Of a stretch of DNA of 64,000 nucleotides, positions 7,647 to 18,262 are shown piece after piece. The notes beneath the pieces were generated by a model. That model had not been told where the DNA came from. It searched no databases and saw only the letters and a program-made list of their open reading frames with translations. The position numbers were made by a program, and so were the translations under genes. Source of the DNA: Bacillus alkalicellulosilyticus. Its GTDB lineage: Bacteria > Bacillota > Bacilli > Bacillales > Bacillaceae_F. Position 1 is the first letter of the stretch. Each line of letters starts with the position of its first letter. Where the stretch lies: positions 3,256,068 through 3,320,067 of the forward strand of contig NZ_KV917381.1 in NCBI RefSeq assembly GCF_002019795.1, in the 5' to 3' direction.

Positions 7647-8267
7647 TTAACCTCCTATCCCCATGAGATAAACCACGCTAAAGATGAATACCCATACAAC
7701 GTCGATGAAATGCCAGTATAAACTAGCTACATAGAATTTAGGTGCATTCGTTAACGTAATACCTGCACGTCTGTAACGGATTAATAAAGTTGTAATCCAG
7801 CAAAGGCCAAAAAGTACGTGAGCTCCGTGAAGTCCAACTAGCGTATAGAAAGAAGAAGCAAAAGCACTAGTTGAAAAGCCTAGTCCATAATGGTGCGTAT
7901 ACTCATAGAACTCATAAATCTCAAATCCTAAAAACGCAAGACCTAGTAATACGGTAACCCAAAGCCATACAATCATTTTCTTAAACTGATTTTTTTTCAT
8001 GGCATACATCGCAAGAACACTTGTTAATGAACTTGTTAAAAGTAACATGGTCATAACAAATACTAACGGTAATGAGAAAATATCTGCTGGTCCAGGTCCA
8101 TCACCTACACCACTTTTTAATCCTAAATACGTTCCGAAAAACGTTGCAAATAACACGGTTTCTCCACCAAGGAAAAACCAAAAACCTAGAAACTTATTTT
8201 TACCTTCTAACGTGGCTCTCTCCGGATGAGGAGGAAGCCCTTTTGAATGATCAACTGTACCTGCCAT
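7647..8267 (-). CDS. ctaE: Cytochrome caa3 oxidase subunit III
   Basis: A 206-residue protein with five membrane helices, the short bacterial form of subunit III. Family motifs are visible: GGETVLFATFFGTYL near the N-terminus, LVGLHGAHVLFGL in helix IV and SLYWHFIDVVWVFIF near the C-terminus. Subunit III supports stability and proton uptake by subunit I. The start codon lies 5 nt downstream of the ctaD stop with GGAAAGGGGG upstream, so it is read from the same messenger as ctaD and ctaF. Confidence 0.95.
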   Translation of the reverse strand: MAGTVDHSKGLPPHPERATLEGKNKFLGFWFFLGGETVLFATFFGTYLGLKSGVGDGPGPADIFSLPLVFVMTMLLLTSSLTSVLAMYAMKKNQFKKMIVWLWVTVLLGLAFLGFEIYEFYEYTHHYGLGFSTSAFASSFYTLVGLHGAHVLFGLCWITTLLIRYRRAGITLTNAPKFYVASLYWHFIDVVWVFIFSVVYLMGIGG

Positions 8268-8272
8268 TAGGC

Positions 8273-10126
8273 TTACCCCCTTTCCTTAATATCCTTAACT
8301 GGAATATAGTAGCCATGATCTTCTTTTACTGAACGAGCAAACATTGAACCAAAGGTAATGACAAATCCGATACCAGCTACCAATAGCGGTGGAACTGTTG
8401 GATTGTCGAAGCCCATCATTACAAATCCGAAACCTACCCAGAATAAACCGAATGACATAATGAATGGAATTATCGAACCGTTAGGCATATGAATGTCAGC
8501 TAAAGGCTCAGCTGGTTTCATCTTGCCATCGCCATGCACTTTTTCATAGAACAATGGATCTAATGAACGAACAAGTGGTGTTTGTGCAAAGTTATACTCT
8601 GGTACAGGACTTCCACAAGCCCATTCAAGTGTACGAGCATCCCAAGGATCGTCTCCTGTTTGTTGGTCTTTACGGTATGCTGAGTACACAACATTAATGA
8701 CTAGTACGATAATACCTGCTGACATAAAGAATGTTCCAAGTGTACTAACAAGGTTCATGCCATCTAAACCTTGATCCCCTAAATATGTGTATACACGACG
8801 TGGCATACCCATTAAGCCAAGGAAATGCTGGATGAAGAATGTTAAATGGAATCCAATGTAGAAAAGGACAAAGAATAATTTTCCTAATGTTTCGTTTAAT
8901 TTGTGACCAAACATTAATGGATACCAGTAGAATAAGCCTGCAAAAATAGCCATTACGATACCACCAACAATAATGTAGTGGAAGTGAGCTACTACGAAAT
9001 ACGTATCTTGGTATAAATGGTCAACTGGTGCCATTGCAAGCATTACCCCAGTAACCCCACCTAGTACGAACGTTGGTACGAAAGAAGAAGCAAATAACAT
9101 CGCTGTATTAAATGTAATTTTCCCGCCCCACATCGTAAATAACCAGTTAAAGATTTTAATACCAGTCGGTACCGCAATCATCATCGTTGCAATCGCAAAA
9201 ATAGAGTTTGAAATTGGACCAAGTCCAACGGTAAACATATGGTGAACCCAAACCATGAAGCCTAAGAATGCAATTACGATTGTAGCAAACACCATTGCTG
9301 TATAACCGAAAAGACGTTTTCTTGACATTGCTGGAATAACTTCAGAAATAATACCGAATGCAGGTAATACAAGAATATATACCTCAGGGTGACCAAAGAT
9401 CCAGAAAATATGTTGCCATAATACAGCGTTACCCCCCATATCAGGGATAAAGAACTGACCTTCAAACAATCGGTCTAGCATAAGAAGAGCTAAACCAGCT
9501 GCAAGTGGTGTAAACGCAAAAAGAATAAGCATTGATGTAATAAAACCAGTCCATACGAACAATGGTAGTCTCATCATTGTCATACCAGGAGCTCTCATAT
9601 TGATAATGGTTACTAGGAAGTTAATCCCCGAAACTAACGTACCAATACCGGCAACCTGTAACCCGAGAACGTAGAAGTCTAAACCACTTCCTGCGTAATC
9701 TCGACTAGAGAGCGGTACATATGCTGTCCAACCTGCATCAGGTCCGCCTCCGAAAAACCAACTTAAGTTAGTTAAAAATGCTCCAAAGAAGAAAATCCAA
9801 AATCCTAATGAGTTCACAAAAGGAAAGGCAACGTCACGTGCACCTATTTGCAATGGAATGACATAGTTCATAAATGCAAATAAAAGTGGTGTTGCAACAA
9901 AGAATAGCATGACTGTTCCATGCATAGTAAGGAGCTCGTTAAACGTTTGCCCACTTACAAATGTATTTTCAGGGTACATAAGCTGAATTCTCATGAATAA
10001 AGCCATAATACCGGCTTGAACAAAATAAAGTGTACCTGCTACCAAGTATAGAATAGCAATCTTCTTATGGTCGACTGTTGTTAGCCAATCCCATAGTACA
10101 CTTTTTGACTTTTTTTCCGTAGCCAA
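8273..10126 (-). CDS. ctaD: Cytochrome caa3 oxidase subunit I
   Basis: A 617-residue catalytic subunit with at least 12 membrane helices. Visible sites are the low-spin heme ligand in TMHGTVMLFF, the CuB/cross-linked His-Tyr motif HPEVYILVLP, the CuB pair WVHHMF and the binuclear heme ligand VVAHFHYIIVGG. It reduces O2 to water while pumping protons and takes electrons from the cytochrome c/CuA subunit II. It appears to start at TTG (10126), with AGGAGG 8 nt upstream. The operon order B-C-D-E-F is the standard Bacillus one. Confidence 0.96.
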   Translation of the reverse strand: MATEKKSKSVLWDWLTTVDHKKIAILYLVAGTLYFVQAGIMALFMRIQLMYPENTFVSGQTFNELLTMHGTVMLFFVATPLLFAFMNYVIPLQIGARDVAFPFVNSLGFWIFFFGAFLTNLSWFFGGGPDAGWTAYVPLSSRDYAGSGLDFYVLGLQVAGIGTLVSGINFLVTIINMRAPGMTMMRLPLFVWTGFITSMLILFAFTPLAAGLALLMLDRLFEGQFFIPDMGGNAVLWQHIFWIFGHPEVYILVLPAFGIISEVIPAMSRKRLFGYTAMVFATIVIAFLGFMVWVHHMFTVGLGPISNSIFAIATMMIAVPTGIKIFNWLFTMWGGKITFNTAMLFASSFVPTFVLGGVTGVMLAMAPVDHLYQDTYFVVAHFHYIIVGGIVMAIFAGLFYWYPLMFGHKLNETLGKLFFVLFYIGFHLTFFIQHFLGLMGMPRRVYTYLGDQGLDGMNLVSTLGTFFMSAGIIVLVINVVYSAYRKDQQTGDDPWDARTLEWACGSPVPEYNFAQTPLVRSLDPLFYEKVHGDGKMKPAEPLADIHMPNGSIIPFIMSFGLFWVGFGFVMMGFDNPTVPPLLVAGIGFVITFGSMFARSVKEDHGYYIPVKDIKERG

Positions 10127-10139
10127 TGGTGTAACCTCC

Positions 10140-11162
10140 TTATTCCCTAACTTTTAACGAATTTAAGTAAGCAAGTAATGCTGTCATATCTTCATCACTA
10201 ATGTCAGGAAACGCTGGCATGTTATTGCCTTGCTTCAATGACTTAGGATCACGAATCCATGCTTCAAGGTTTTCGTCATTAAACTCTAGGTAGCCGGCAA
10301 TCGTTTCACGTTCACCAAAGTTTGTTAATGTTGGGCCTGTTGCAGCCCCCATTCCACCTACAGCATGACAGCCAAGACATGTTTGTTGTTCAAATACTTC
10401 ACGACCTTGTTGAGCTAATGTTTCCACTGGCTCTTCTACGTCAGCTTGCATACTTTCAACCCACGCATCATATTCAGGTCTTTCAAGTGCAATTAGTTTG
10501 AAATCCATAAGCGCATGCTCAGGTCCACATAACTCCGCACATTTTCCTTTATAAACACCAGGATACGAAGCTTCAAGCCATAAATGGTTTGTGATACCAG
10601 GAATCGTATCTACTTTACCACCTAATGCAGGAACCCAAAATGAATGGATAACATCCTGTCCATGAAGTTCAAATACTACTTTTTCTCCTACTGGGATATA
10701 CACATCTTGACCAGCAGTAAATCCTTCATCCTCATAATCAAACTGCCACCAGAATTGGTGTCCTGTTACTTTAATTGTAACAGCTCCTTCATGATCTTCA
10801 TCATGTTCGGTATCAGCTAACATAAATGATCCAGTTACAGTTGGAACGGCTAAAATCGCAAGAAGTAAAATCGGAATGACCGTCCATGTAATTTCTAATG
10901 CCGTGCTTCCATGTACCTGTTTCGGGTAAGCATCGTCACCCGGTTTTCTTCTAAACTTAAATAGAATAATAAAGAAGATAGCAAATACTACAACTGATAC
11001 AAAAGTCATAATCACTAATGACAAAATCATGTAATCATAAAGCCATTGCGATTGTGGACCTTTTGGATCAAGAGCAGTTAAATTCGCTTCACCACACCCT
11101 GCCATAAGAAGCATAAGCAGAGATAATGGTATGATTCGCCATGCATTTTTCCAGTTTTTCAT
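10140..11162 (-). CDS. ctaC: Cytochrome caa3 oxidase subunit II with fused cytochrome c
   Basis: A lipoprotein (lipobox LMAGC, Cys23 with the start used here) with two membrane helices (about 40-65 and 85-110), a CuA cupredoxin domain and a C-terminal cytochrome c domain. CuA ligands are visible as H173, C208, C212 and H216 (CAELCGPEHALM); the heme c site CLGCH is at about 262-266 with a distal Met in NNMPAF. The fused heme makes this a caa3-type enzyme. ATG at 11162 gives a normal lipoprotein signal; a GTG at 11186 is in frame but lacks a ribosome site. Many acidic residues surround the CuA domain. Confidence 0.94.
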   Translation of the reverse strand: MKNWKNAWRIIPLSLLMLLMAGCGEANLTALDPKGPQSQWLYDYMILSLVIMTFVSVVVFAIFFIILFKFRRKPGDDAYPKQVHGSTALEITWTVIPILLLAILAVPTVTGSFMLADTEHDEDHEGAVTIKVTGHQFWWQFDYEDEGFTAGQDVYIPVGEKVVFELHGQDVIHSFWVPALGGKVDTIPGITNHLWLEASYPGVYKGKCAELCGPEHALMDFKLIALERPEYDAWVESMQADVEEPVETLAQQGREVFEQQTCLGCHAVGGMGAATGPTLTNFGERETIAGYLEFNDENLEAWIRDPKSLKQGNNMPAFPDISDEDMTALLAYLNSLKVRE

Positions 11163-11227
11163 CTGAAAATCAAACCTCGCTTTCACTCTGTAGTTCCACT
11201 TTTTCTGTCTACTTGTTAGTCAATATT

Positions 11228-12163
11228 TTATAAGTGAACAATGACCATTAGAACAAATAGAATAGTTAGGTAGTTCAAAGAATAAACAAACATAAGACGA
11301 GCCCATTTAATGTCATCCTTCATTTTAAAGCCAGCTATCCCTAACACTAACCAGCCTATACCTAATACTGCTGCGATAACCGTATAAACGATCCCAAACG
11401 GATATAGCATTAAAGACACCGGTAGTAATGCCGCAACATAAACAACCATTTGTCTTTTTGTCACTTCAAATCCCGCAACAACAGGTAACATCGGTATACC
11501 AGCTGCACGATATTCCTCAACGCGTTTCATAGCTAACGCTAAGAAATGCGGTGGTTGCCAAAAGAACATAATGAAAAATAATAACCATGCATAAGAATGT
11601 AAACCTGGGTCAACGACCGCCCAGCCAATTAATGGTGGAACAGCACCAGATACACTTCCAACTACTGTATTAAAAGTAGTTGTCCTTTTTGTCCACATTG
11701 TATATAAGACAACATAAACAAACAGCCCGATAATACCGATTATCGCTGCAGTAGCATTAGCTAGTGATAATAGAATAATACCAATTGCTGATTGCATAAG
11801 CCCTACTAATAGAACATGAGTACCTTGAAACCTACCATTCACAGAAGGTCGGTCCTTTGTACGTTCCATAACCGGGTCAATGTCGCGGTCAATAAAGTTA
11901 TTTAATGTACAGCCACCAGCCATAACCAAACCAGCACCAATTAGTGCAAAAAGGACGAGATGAAATTGATCTAGCAAGCTTACCCCTGTATATTTCGCTG
12001 CCAGGAAAACCCCTGCAAAAGTGGTTATTAGATTTGAAGTAACAATCCCCATTTTAGCAAGAGTTAAGTAATCTTTCCACGATTTTTCTTGAGATAAAGT
12101 CATTGAATTTGATGTTTGGTTTATTACGTCGCTTGCGTCTATAGCTGTATTGGACTTATTCAT
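11228..12163 (-). CDS. ctaB: Heme O synthase (protoheme IX farnesyltransferase)
   Basis: An integral membrane prenyltransferase of the UbiA superfamily, about 311 residues with some nine helices. The two Asp-rich prenyl-diphosphate sites are visible: [19 protein letters not shown] and the second loop near [12 protein letters not shown]. It farnesylates heme B to heme O, which CtaA oxidises to heme A for the caa3 oxidase. ATG at 12163 is preferred because AAAGGGGGTGA lies 7 nt upstream; a TTG two codons earlier is too close to that site. It is the first gene of the cta operon, divergent from ctaA. Confidence 0.94.
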   Translation of the reverse strand: MNKSNTAIDASDVINQTSNSMTLSQEKSWKDYLTLAKMGIVTSNLITTFAGVFLAAKYTGVSLLDQFHLVLFALIGAGLVMAGGCTLNNFIDRDIDPVMERTKDRPSVNGRFQGTHVLLVGLMQSAIGIILLSLANATAAIIGIIGLFVYVVLYTMWTKRTTTFNTVVGSVSGAVPPLIGWAVVDPGLHSYAWLLFFIMFFWQPPHFLALAMKRVEEYRAAGIPMLPVVAGFEVTKRQMVVYVAALLPVSLMLYPFGIVYTVIAAVLGIGWLVLGIAGFKMKDDIKWARLMFVYSLNYLTILFVLMVIVHL

Positions 12164-12385
12164 CCACAATTCACCCCCTTTTTAGCAGTTTTAACTCTTT
12201 ATTAATTGTGAAGATTTTCTAAAGAAAAAAGATCGCTCCCTTTTCACAAGTTTGCCATAAACATGACCCTTTATAAAAGATCATAAAAACATTATAGCTT
12301 AAAATCTTGAATGTTTCAGCAAAATCATAAGTTTCACATTATCTTCACATTTAGCAATTACCAGCTAAAATATTGCATTCTGAAA

Positions 12386-12414
12386 TTGACATCTGCTCAT
12401 TTTGTCCATAAGAT
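12386..12414 (+). promoter_or_regulatory. SigA-type promoter upstream of ctaA
   Basis: TTGACA (12386-12391), 17-bp spacer, TAAGAT (12409-12414), giving a leader of about 100 nt before ctaA. It lies in the 359-bp divergent ctaB-ctaA intergenic region, which otherwise shows only AT-rich sequence. Confidence 0.65.
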
Positions 12415-12522
12415 CATGGTAGCTATGATTTCTATCATAGACAGTGTAGGCTAAATTCATGTATAAATCAAAGACTACGCTTTTTTCATATAAAAATAAT
12501 CGTAGTAGGAAGGGGTTAACCA

Positions 12523-13416
12523 TTGCATAAATTACTAAAAATATATGGTGTCATTACATCAATAGGAATGATTATTGTTCTAATGCAAGGAGCTTTAGTT
12601 ACAAAAACAGGATCTGGTGAAGGCTGTGGAGCCACGTGGCCATTATGTTTTGGAGAAGTTATTCCAACATCGCCCGCTATAGAAACCATTATTGAGTATA
12701 GCCACCGTATCGTTTCTGGAATGCTTGGACTTATGGTCATCATTCTAGCGATTTGGGCTTGGCGCAAGCTTGGACATCTTCGAGAAACAAAACTATTATC
12801 AATATTGGCTGTCTTTTTTATTGTTTTCCAGGGTCTATTAGGAGCTGGTGCAGTCGTTTTTGGACAATCTAGTGCCATTCTAGCTCTTCATTTTGGGATT
12901 TCAGCCATCTCTTTAGCAACAGTGGTTCTTTTAACAGTTCTAGCTTTTGAAGATGGAAAGGTCCAAATCCCTGCTCCACGAGTGTCTAGTCGCTTTCGTA
13001 CTTTTGTCTTTTTTATCATTACGTACACCTATGCTGTTATTTATACCGGAGCTTATGTGAAGCATACAAATGCAACTCTAGCATGTGGAGGGTTTCCACT
13101 ATGTAACGGGTATTTGTTCCCAGGATTTGCTGGTCCAATCGGTGCACACTTTCTCCATCGACTCGCAGGAATTTCGGTCTTTATCATTATTACTGTTTTG
13201 CTTATCGTTGTTCTTAGACACTATCGACATGAAACAACAGTGTTTTGGGCAAGCATTCTTGCATTTCTTTTAGTTACAGGACAATTCATTAGTGGTGTAG
13301 CCGTTATTTACACACAGGCTGCATTGGGTAATGCGATGCTTCATGCCTTACTCATTTCATTATTATTTACAACGCTGAGTTATCTCACCATGATTCTTAC
13401 TAGAAAACCACTGTAA
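12523..13416 (+). CDS. ctaA: Heme A synthase
   Basis: A 297-residue protein with eight membrane helices arranged as two four-helix halves. Heme-ligand histidines are visible in YSHRIVSG, ALHFGIS, HFLHRLAG and MLHALL, and paired cysteines lie in both extracellular loops (GCGATWPLC and ACGGFPLC), as in Bacillus CtaA. It oxidises the C8 methyl of heme O to the formyl group of heme A. TTG at 12523 has GGAAGGGG at good spacing. The gene is divergent from ctaB, the usual Bacillus arrangement. Confidence 0.95.
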   Translation: MHKLLKIYGVITSIGMIIVLMQGALVTKTGSGEGCGATWPLCFGEVIPTSPAIETIIEYSHRIVSGMLGLMVIILAIWAWRKLGHLRETKLLSILAVFFIVFQGLLGAGAVVFGQSSAILALHFGISAISLATVVLLTVLAFEDGKVQIPAPRVSSRFRTFVFFIITYTYAVIYTGAYVKHTNATLACGGFPLCNGYLFPGFAGPIGAHFLHRLAGISVFIIITVLLIVVLRHYRHETTVFWASILAFLLVTGQFISGVAVIYTQAALGNAMLHALLISLLFTTLSYLTMILTRKPL

Positions 13417-13424
13417 TACTAAAG

Positions 13425-13471
13425 GGTGACTTATTAGGTAATTCCTTGCCTTGTAAGTCACCTATTTTTTT
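13425..13471 (+). terminator. Terminator of ctaA
   Basis: GGTGACTTA / TAAGTCACC stem with a 20-nt loop followed by TATTTTTTT. Confidence 0.8.
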
Positions 13472-13527
13472 ACACAAGCAGATACTCTCTACACAATTAT
13501 TTCCAAGACTTTTTATGATTATCCCTA

Positions 13528-14724
13528 TTAGAAAAAGTCAATGAAGGATGGACGCTTCTTCGGGATACGCTCTTCCCACTTTTTTACTTCTTCTCTTTCC
13601 CCTCTTATTTTTCCGATTTCTAGTAAATCATTTGCTTTCTTATAGTTTAGCAACATCGTTGTTAATGTTCCTATTTCTAGTCTTATTCCTTTTTTCGGAG
13701 CGTGTTGACACGAACCTTTTTCTATAACAGGATATTTTTTTACATCATGAGTACCGGAGCTAGAAAATGTAATTTGATAGATCGCTTGATTCCAAGTAGT
13801 GTACTCATCTTGTAGATGTAAAAACAAGATATCGTCGTCTCCTCTTTCGAATGGATACTGCTTCAAAAACAACTCAACATCGACAATTCTTGCCATAAAA
13901 TAAGGAATAATTTCCTGATTCACTTTTGGGTTTTCTAACCAATATGGGAGTACATCATCGCTTTGGATTTCACAAACCACCTTACTGACCATTGAATCGT
14001 GATTTTTAATAAAGGCCCATAACCCAATGCGACTACTATGATCCAAATAGACTAGCTCGTGTACCGTCATGACCCTGTCTTTTACTTCATAGATAATATA
14101 GCCTTGTGGTTTATTATTTTCATCATAATAGATTGAGATATTCCCGTTTTTCCTCATAAACAACCAATTGGTCCACCACTCATCTTTTCTAACGAGCATA
14201 CCGTTATACCTAAGGGCATACTGCTCATAAATCTCAGCTAAAGGTTTATATTCGGTTTGTGATACTCTCACCATTTTTCCCTTATCCATTTTGACATTTG
14301 GGAGCTGTTCTTTTGTTAACGTTAGAATGTGCTGATCACAAAACAATTCCCACCCATATTTGCGGTAAAATGCGATTGAAAAAGGAAATAGAAAAGCTAA
14401 CGGTATTTGTTTTTGACGCAGTTCTTGTAAACCCTCATACAATAAAGATTTTACTAATCCTTTTCTCCTATGTTCCGGGTACGTTGCAACTCCAGCAATC
14501 CCCGCCATTTCAAAAGAAGTATCGGCTACGGTAACAGCTAGTGGTAACACTGTCATTTTTGCAAGGAGTTCATTCTCTTCAAAATATCCAACGGTATGTT
14601 CTGGATTACTAATTTTAAGTTTGTGCCTTTTTTCCTCATCAGTTAATAGATACTGAAAAGCAAATTCAGACAGTTTAAGGCTTTGTTCCATTTCATTTTC
14701 CGTTAATTTTCGAATTTCCCCCAT
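13528..14724 (-). CDS. Eis-like GNAT acetyltransferase with SCP2-like C-terminus
   Basis: A 398-residue enzyme with the Eis-family plan: an N-terminal GNAT domain with acetyl-CoA loop VATYPEHRRKGLVKSLL, a second degenerate GNAT domain, and a C-terminal sterol-carrier-like domain. LAFLFPFSIAFYRKYGWE is a family-typical segment. Relatives acetylate amino groups of small molecules, including aminoglycosides; the natural substrate here is unknown. ATG at 14724 is chosen because GGGAGTGA lies 6 nt upstream. An extended frame to 14802 would read through the pyc terminator. Confidence 0.85.
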   Translation of the reverse strand: MGEIRKLTENEMEQSLKLSEFAFQYLLTDEEKRHKLKISNPEHTVGYFEENELLAKMTVLPLAVTVADTSFEMAGIAGVATYPEHRRKGLVKSLLYEGLQELRQKQIPLAFLFPFSIAFYRKYGWELFCDQHILTLTKEQLPNVKMDKGKMVRVSQTEYKPLAEIYEQYALRYNGMLVRKDEWWTNWLFMRKNGNISIYYDENNKPQGYIIYEVKDRVMTVHELVYLDHSSRIGLWAFIKNHDSMVSKVVCEIQSDDVLPYWLENPKVNQEIIPYFMARIVDVELFLKQYPFERGDDDILFLHLQDEYTTWNQAIYQITFSSSGTHDVKKYPVIEKGSCQHAPKKGIRLEIGTLTTMLLNYKKANDLLEIGKIRGEREEVKKWEERIPKKRPSFIDFF

Positions 14725-14755
14725 ACCTCTCACTCCCTTATAGAAGTTTTTACCA

Positions 14756-14797
14756 CTAAAAAGGCAATGCCTTGCAAACTGCAAAGTCATTGCCTTC
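14756..14797 (-). terminator. Terminator of pyc
   Basis: AAGGCAATG / CATTGCCTT with an inner TTGC/GCAA pairing and a short T run on the minus strand, directly after the pyc stop. Confidence 0.75.
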
Positions 14798-14812
14798 TTC
14801 ATGTTTTACTTG

Positions 14813-17800
14813 TTAGTTTTTGATTTCAATTAAGAGGTCACCTGTTTGAATCGGTTCTCCGTCCGTTACAAAGACTTCTTTCACTTCACCATCAAATGGA
14901 GCTTGAACTGTTGTTTCCATCTTCATTGCTTCAGTAATCATCAGATGGTCACCTTTTTTCACTTTATCTCCTTTGACTACAAGAGTCTTAATGACAGTTC
15001 CTGGCATCGAAGCCCCAATTTGGTTCGGATTGCTTTTATCTACTTTTGGTTTCGCCGTTGTCGTTGTTTTAACATTCATATCTTTAATCACAACTTCACG
15101 TGGTTGACCATTAAGTTCGAAATAAACAATACGAGTGCCATCATCCTGTGGCTTAGATACAGAAATTAATTTAACGATAAGCGTCTTCCCTTTTTCAATA
15201 TCAACTTCAATTTCTTCTCCTAGACGTAAGCCAAAGAAGAATGTTGGGGTGTCTAATACAGAAACATCACCGAATTGTTGACGGAAACGCTCATACTCTA
15301 AAAATACTTTCGGATATAGGGCATAACCAAGCATATCATGACTCGTTACCTGACGTTCTAACTTATGATATAACGTTTCTTTTAATTCGTGGAAATTAAC
15401 TGGTTCTAAATGTTCCCCTGGCCTTGTTGTTATCGGCTTTCTTCCTTTTAGAATAATTTGTTGTAATTCTTTTGGGAATCCTTGGTATGGTTGACCAAGT
15501 TGGCCTTGGAAAAATTCAACGACAGAGTCTGGGAAATCTAACGTATCTCCACGCTCATAAACGTCATCTTCAGTTAAGTTATTTTGAACCATATATAACG
15601 CCATATCTCCAACAACTTTAGAAGAAGGAGTTACTTTTACAACATCGCCAAACATATCGTTAACGCGGCGATACATCTTTTTCACTTCGTCCCAACGGCT
15701 TTTCAAACCAACAGCTTTCGCTTGTTGCTGAAGGTTACTATATTGGCCACCTGGCATTTCATGCTCATAAACCTCAGTATCAGGAGCATTCATCCCACTT
15801 TCAAAGCCACTATAATACTTACGTGTAACTTCCCAGAATTCACTTAGTTGTTCTAGACCTTTAATGTCGATATTTGGACGACGGTCCGTTCCTGATAGGG
15901 CATAGTATAGACTGTTTGCACTTGGCTGAGATGTTAAACCTGCCATTGAGCTTACAGCTACATCAACGATATCAACACCAGCTTCTATCGCTTTTGCATA
16001 GGTTAATACTCCATTTCCACTTGTATCATGCGTATGAAGATGAATTGGAATATTTACAAATTGCTTAAGCTCCGAAATTAACTGATAAGCTGCCTCTGGT
16101 TTCATAAGACCTGCCATATCTTTAATTCCTAAAATATGAGCACCTGCATTTTCAAGTTCTTTTGCTAACGTTTTATAATAATTCAAATCGTATTTTGAAC
16201 GTTTCGGATCTAGGATATCTCCTGTATAACACATTGTCGCTTCCGCAATTTTCCCGCTTTCACGAACCGCTTGAATCGGTAATCTCATTCCTTCAACCCA
16301 GTTCAAACTATCAAATATACGGAATACGTCAATACCAGCCGCTGCCGACTTATCTACAAATTCCTTAATCACGTTATCAGGATAATTTGTATAACCAACT
16401 GCATTTGAAGCACGTAATAACATTTGCAATAATACGTTTGGCATTTGGTTACGAATCGTTAACAGGCGCTCCCATGGGTCTTCATGTAAAAACCTCATCG
16501 TAACATCAAAAGTTGCTCCGCCCCACATTTCTGCAGAGAATAAATTAGGTAAAAGACGAGCTGTAGGCTCTGCAATTTGTGTTAAATCATGTGTACGAAC
16601 GCGAGTTGCCAGTAAAGATTGATGAGCATCACGGAATGTAGTATCTGTTAAAAGAACTTCTTTTTGTTCTTTTACCCATTGACTAAGTCCATCCGCTCCT
16701 CTTTCCTCAAGGATTTGCTTCGTACCACTTGGGAAAGGATTCGTATAATTCACCTTAGGAATTACTGGCGTTTCATAAACAGGCTTTTTAATTCCTTCTA
16801 AACCAGGATATCCATTGACAATCGTTTCACCAATAAATGATAAAAGCTTTGTTCCACGGTCTTTACGTTTCGGAAAGACAAATAGTTCAGGCGTTGTATC
16901 AATAAATGATGTGTTATAGTCACCCGATAAGAAATCACGGTGCTGAACAACATTTTCTAAAAACGCAATATTTGTTTTAATCCCACGAATACGAAACTCT
17001 CGTAAGTTTCGAAGCATTTTGGCTGCAGCACCTTCAAATGTCAATGCCCATGTCGATACCTTTACAAGAAGTGAATCGTAATAAGGAGTGATAACAGAAC
17101 CTTGGTATCCATTACCTGCGTCTAAACGAACTCCAAATCCACCACCTGAACGATACGCCATGATTTTTCCTGTATCAGGCAAGAAACCGTTACTTGGGTC
17201 CTCAGTCGTTACACGTGACTGAATCGCATATCCGTTACAAGCGATTTTATCTTGTGCTGGAATTCCTAATTTAGGTCCATGTAATTGTTCTCCATCAGCA
17301 ATAAGAAGCTGAGATTGTACAATGTCGATACCTGTAACCATTTCTGTAATAGTGTGCTCCACTTGGACGCGAGGGTTTACTTCAATGAAATAAAACTCTC
17401 CATCAGGAGTCACAAGAAACTCTACCGTACCTGCATTAATATAATTAATATTTTTTGCAAGCTTTACTGCTGCATCACATATACGCATTCGAAGGTCTTC
17501 ATCTAGTGACACGCTTGGGGCGATTTCAACAACCTTTTGGTGTCTACGTTGCACGGAACAGTCTCTATCATACAAGTGAACAATATTCCCGTGCTTGTCT
17601 GCTAAAATTTGAACTTCAATATGTTTTGGATTTTCAATAAACTTTTCAACGTATACTTCATCATTTCCGAACGCAGATTTTGCTTCGGATTTTGCTCGGT
17701 CATACGATTCTTTTAACGACTCCTCAGAACGAACAATTCTCATTCCGCGTCCGCCGCCACCTAAAGAAGCTTTAATGATAAATGGGAACCCATGTTGTGA

Positions 17801-18262
17801 AGCAAATTCTCTTACTTCGTCAAGACTCTCAACAGGGCCATCACTTCCTGGTATAACTGGAAGGTCTGCTTTAATCGCTTGTTCACGAGCTTGTACTTTG
17901 TCACCAAACATGACTAAGTGCTCAGTATCCGGGCCGATAAAAATAATCCCTTCTTCTTTACAACGCTTAGCGAATTGTAAATTTTCAGATAAAAATCCGT
18001 AGCCAGGATGAATGGCATCAACATCATTACGTTTTGCCACTTCAATAATACCTTCAATATCAAGATACGCTTCAATTGGTTTTTTGCCTTCTCCAACTAA
18101 ATAAGCCTCATCTGCTTTATAGCGATGATATGAACCCGTGTCTTCTTTTGAATAAATAGCTACTGTTCGAATATGTAATTCCGTACAAGCTCTAAAAATA
18201 CGTATGGCAATCTCTCCACGATTAGCCACTAGAACCTTTTTTATGTTCGTTAACCCATCCAT
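14813..18262 (-). CDS. pycA: Pyruvate carboxylase
   Basis: A protein of about 1,149 residues with the complete single-chain architecture. The N-terminal biotin carboxylase includes the ATP-binding KASLGGGGRGMRIV and HPGYGFLSEN. The central carboxyltransferase has DTTFRDAHQSLLATR as metal/substrate site. The C-terminal biotinyl domain has EAMKMET, whose Lys is biotinylated. It carboxylates pyruvate to oxaloacetate for anaplerosis and is normally activated by acetyl-CoA. ATG at 18262 follows AGGAGGAATTCT; a longer frame to 18286 lacks support. B. subtilis also has pycA immediately before ctaA. Confidence 0.96.
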   Translation of the reverse strand: MDGLTNIKKVLVANRGEIAIRIFRACTELHIRTVAIYSKEDTGSYHRYKADEAYLVGEGKKPIEAYLDIEGIIEVAKRNDVDAIHPGYGFLSENLQFAKRCKEEGIIFIGPDTEHLVMFGDKVQAREQAIKADLPVIPGSDGPVESLDEVREFASQHGFPFIIKASLGGGGRGMRIVRSEESLKESYDRAKSEAKSAFGNDEVYVEKFIENPKHIEVQILADKHGNIVHLYDRDCSVQRRHQKVVEIAPSVSLDEDLRMRICDAAVKLAKNINYINAGTVEFLVTPDGEFYFIEVNPRVQVEHTITEMVTGIDIVQSQLLIADGEQLHGPKLGIPAQDKIACNGYAIQSRVTTEDPSNGFLPDTGKIMAYRSGGGFGVRLDAGNGYQGSVITPYYDSLLVKVSTWALTFEGAAAKMLRNLREFRIRGIKTNIAFLENVVQHRDFLSGDYNTSFIDTTPELFVFPKRKDRGTKLLSFIGETIVNGYPGLEGIKKPVYETPVIPKVNYTNPFPSGTKQILEERGADGLSQWVKEQKEVLLTDTTFRDAHQSLLATRVRTHDLTQIAEPTARLLPNLFSAEMWGGATFDVTMRFLHEDPWERLLTIRNQMPNVLLQMLLRASNAVGYTNYPDNVIKEFVDKSAAAGIDVFRIFDSLNWVEGMRLPIQAVRESGKIAEATMCYTGDILDPKRSKYDLNYYKTLAKELENAGAHILGIKDMAGLMKPEAAYQLISELKQFVNIPIHLHTHDTSGNGVLTYAKAIEAGVDIVDVAVSSMAGLTSQPSANSLYYALSGTDRRPNIDIKGLEQLSEFWEVTRKYYSGFESGMNAPDTEVYEHEMPGGQYSNLQQQAKAVGLKSRWDEVKKMYRRVNDMFGDVVKVTPSSKVVGDMALYMVQNNLTEDDVYERGDTLDFPDSVVEFFQGQLGQPYQGFPKELQQIILKGRKPITTRPGEHLEPVNFHELKETLYHKLERQVTSHDMLGYALYPKVFLEYERFRQQFGDVSVLDTPTFFFGLRLGEEIEVDIEKGKTLIVKLISVSKPQDDGTRIVYFELNGQPREVVIKDMNVKTTTTAKPKVDKSNPNQIGASMPGTVIKTLVVKGDKVKKGDHLMITEAMKMETTVQAPFDGEVKEVFVTDGEPIQTGDLLIEIKN

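Noticed and set aside
14298..14534. Plus-strand 78-codon ORF inside the Eis-like gene
   Set aside because: Antisense shadow of a well-supported gene, no ribosome site.
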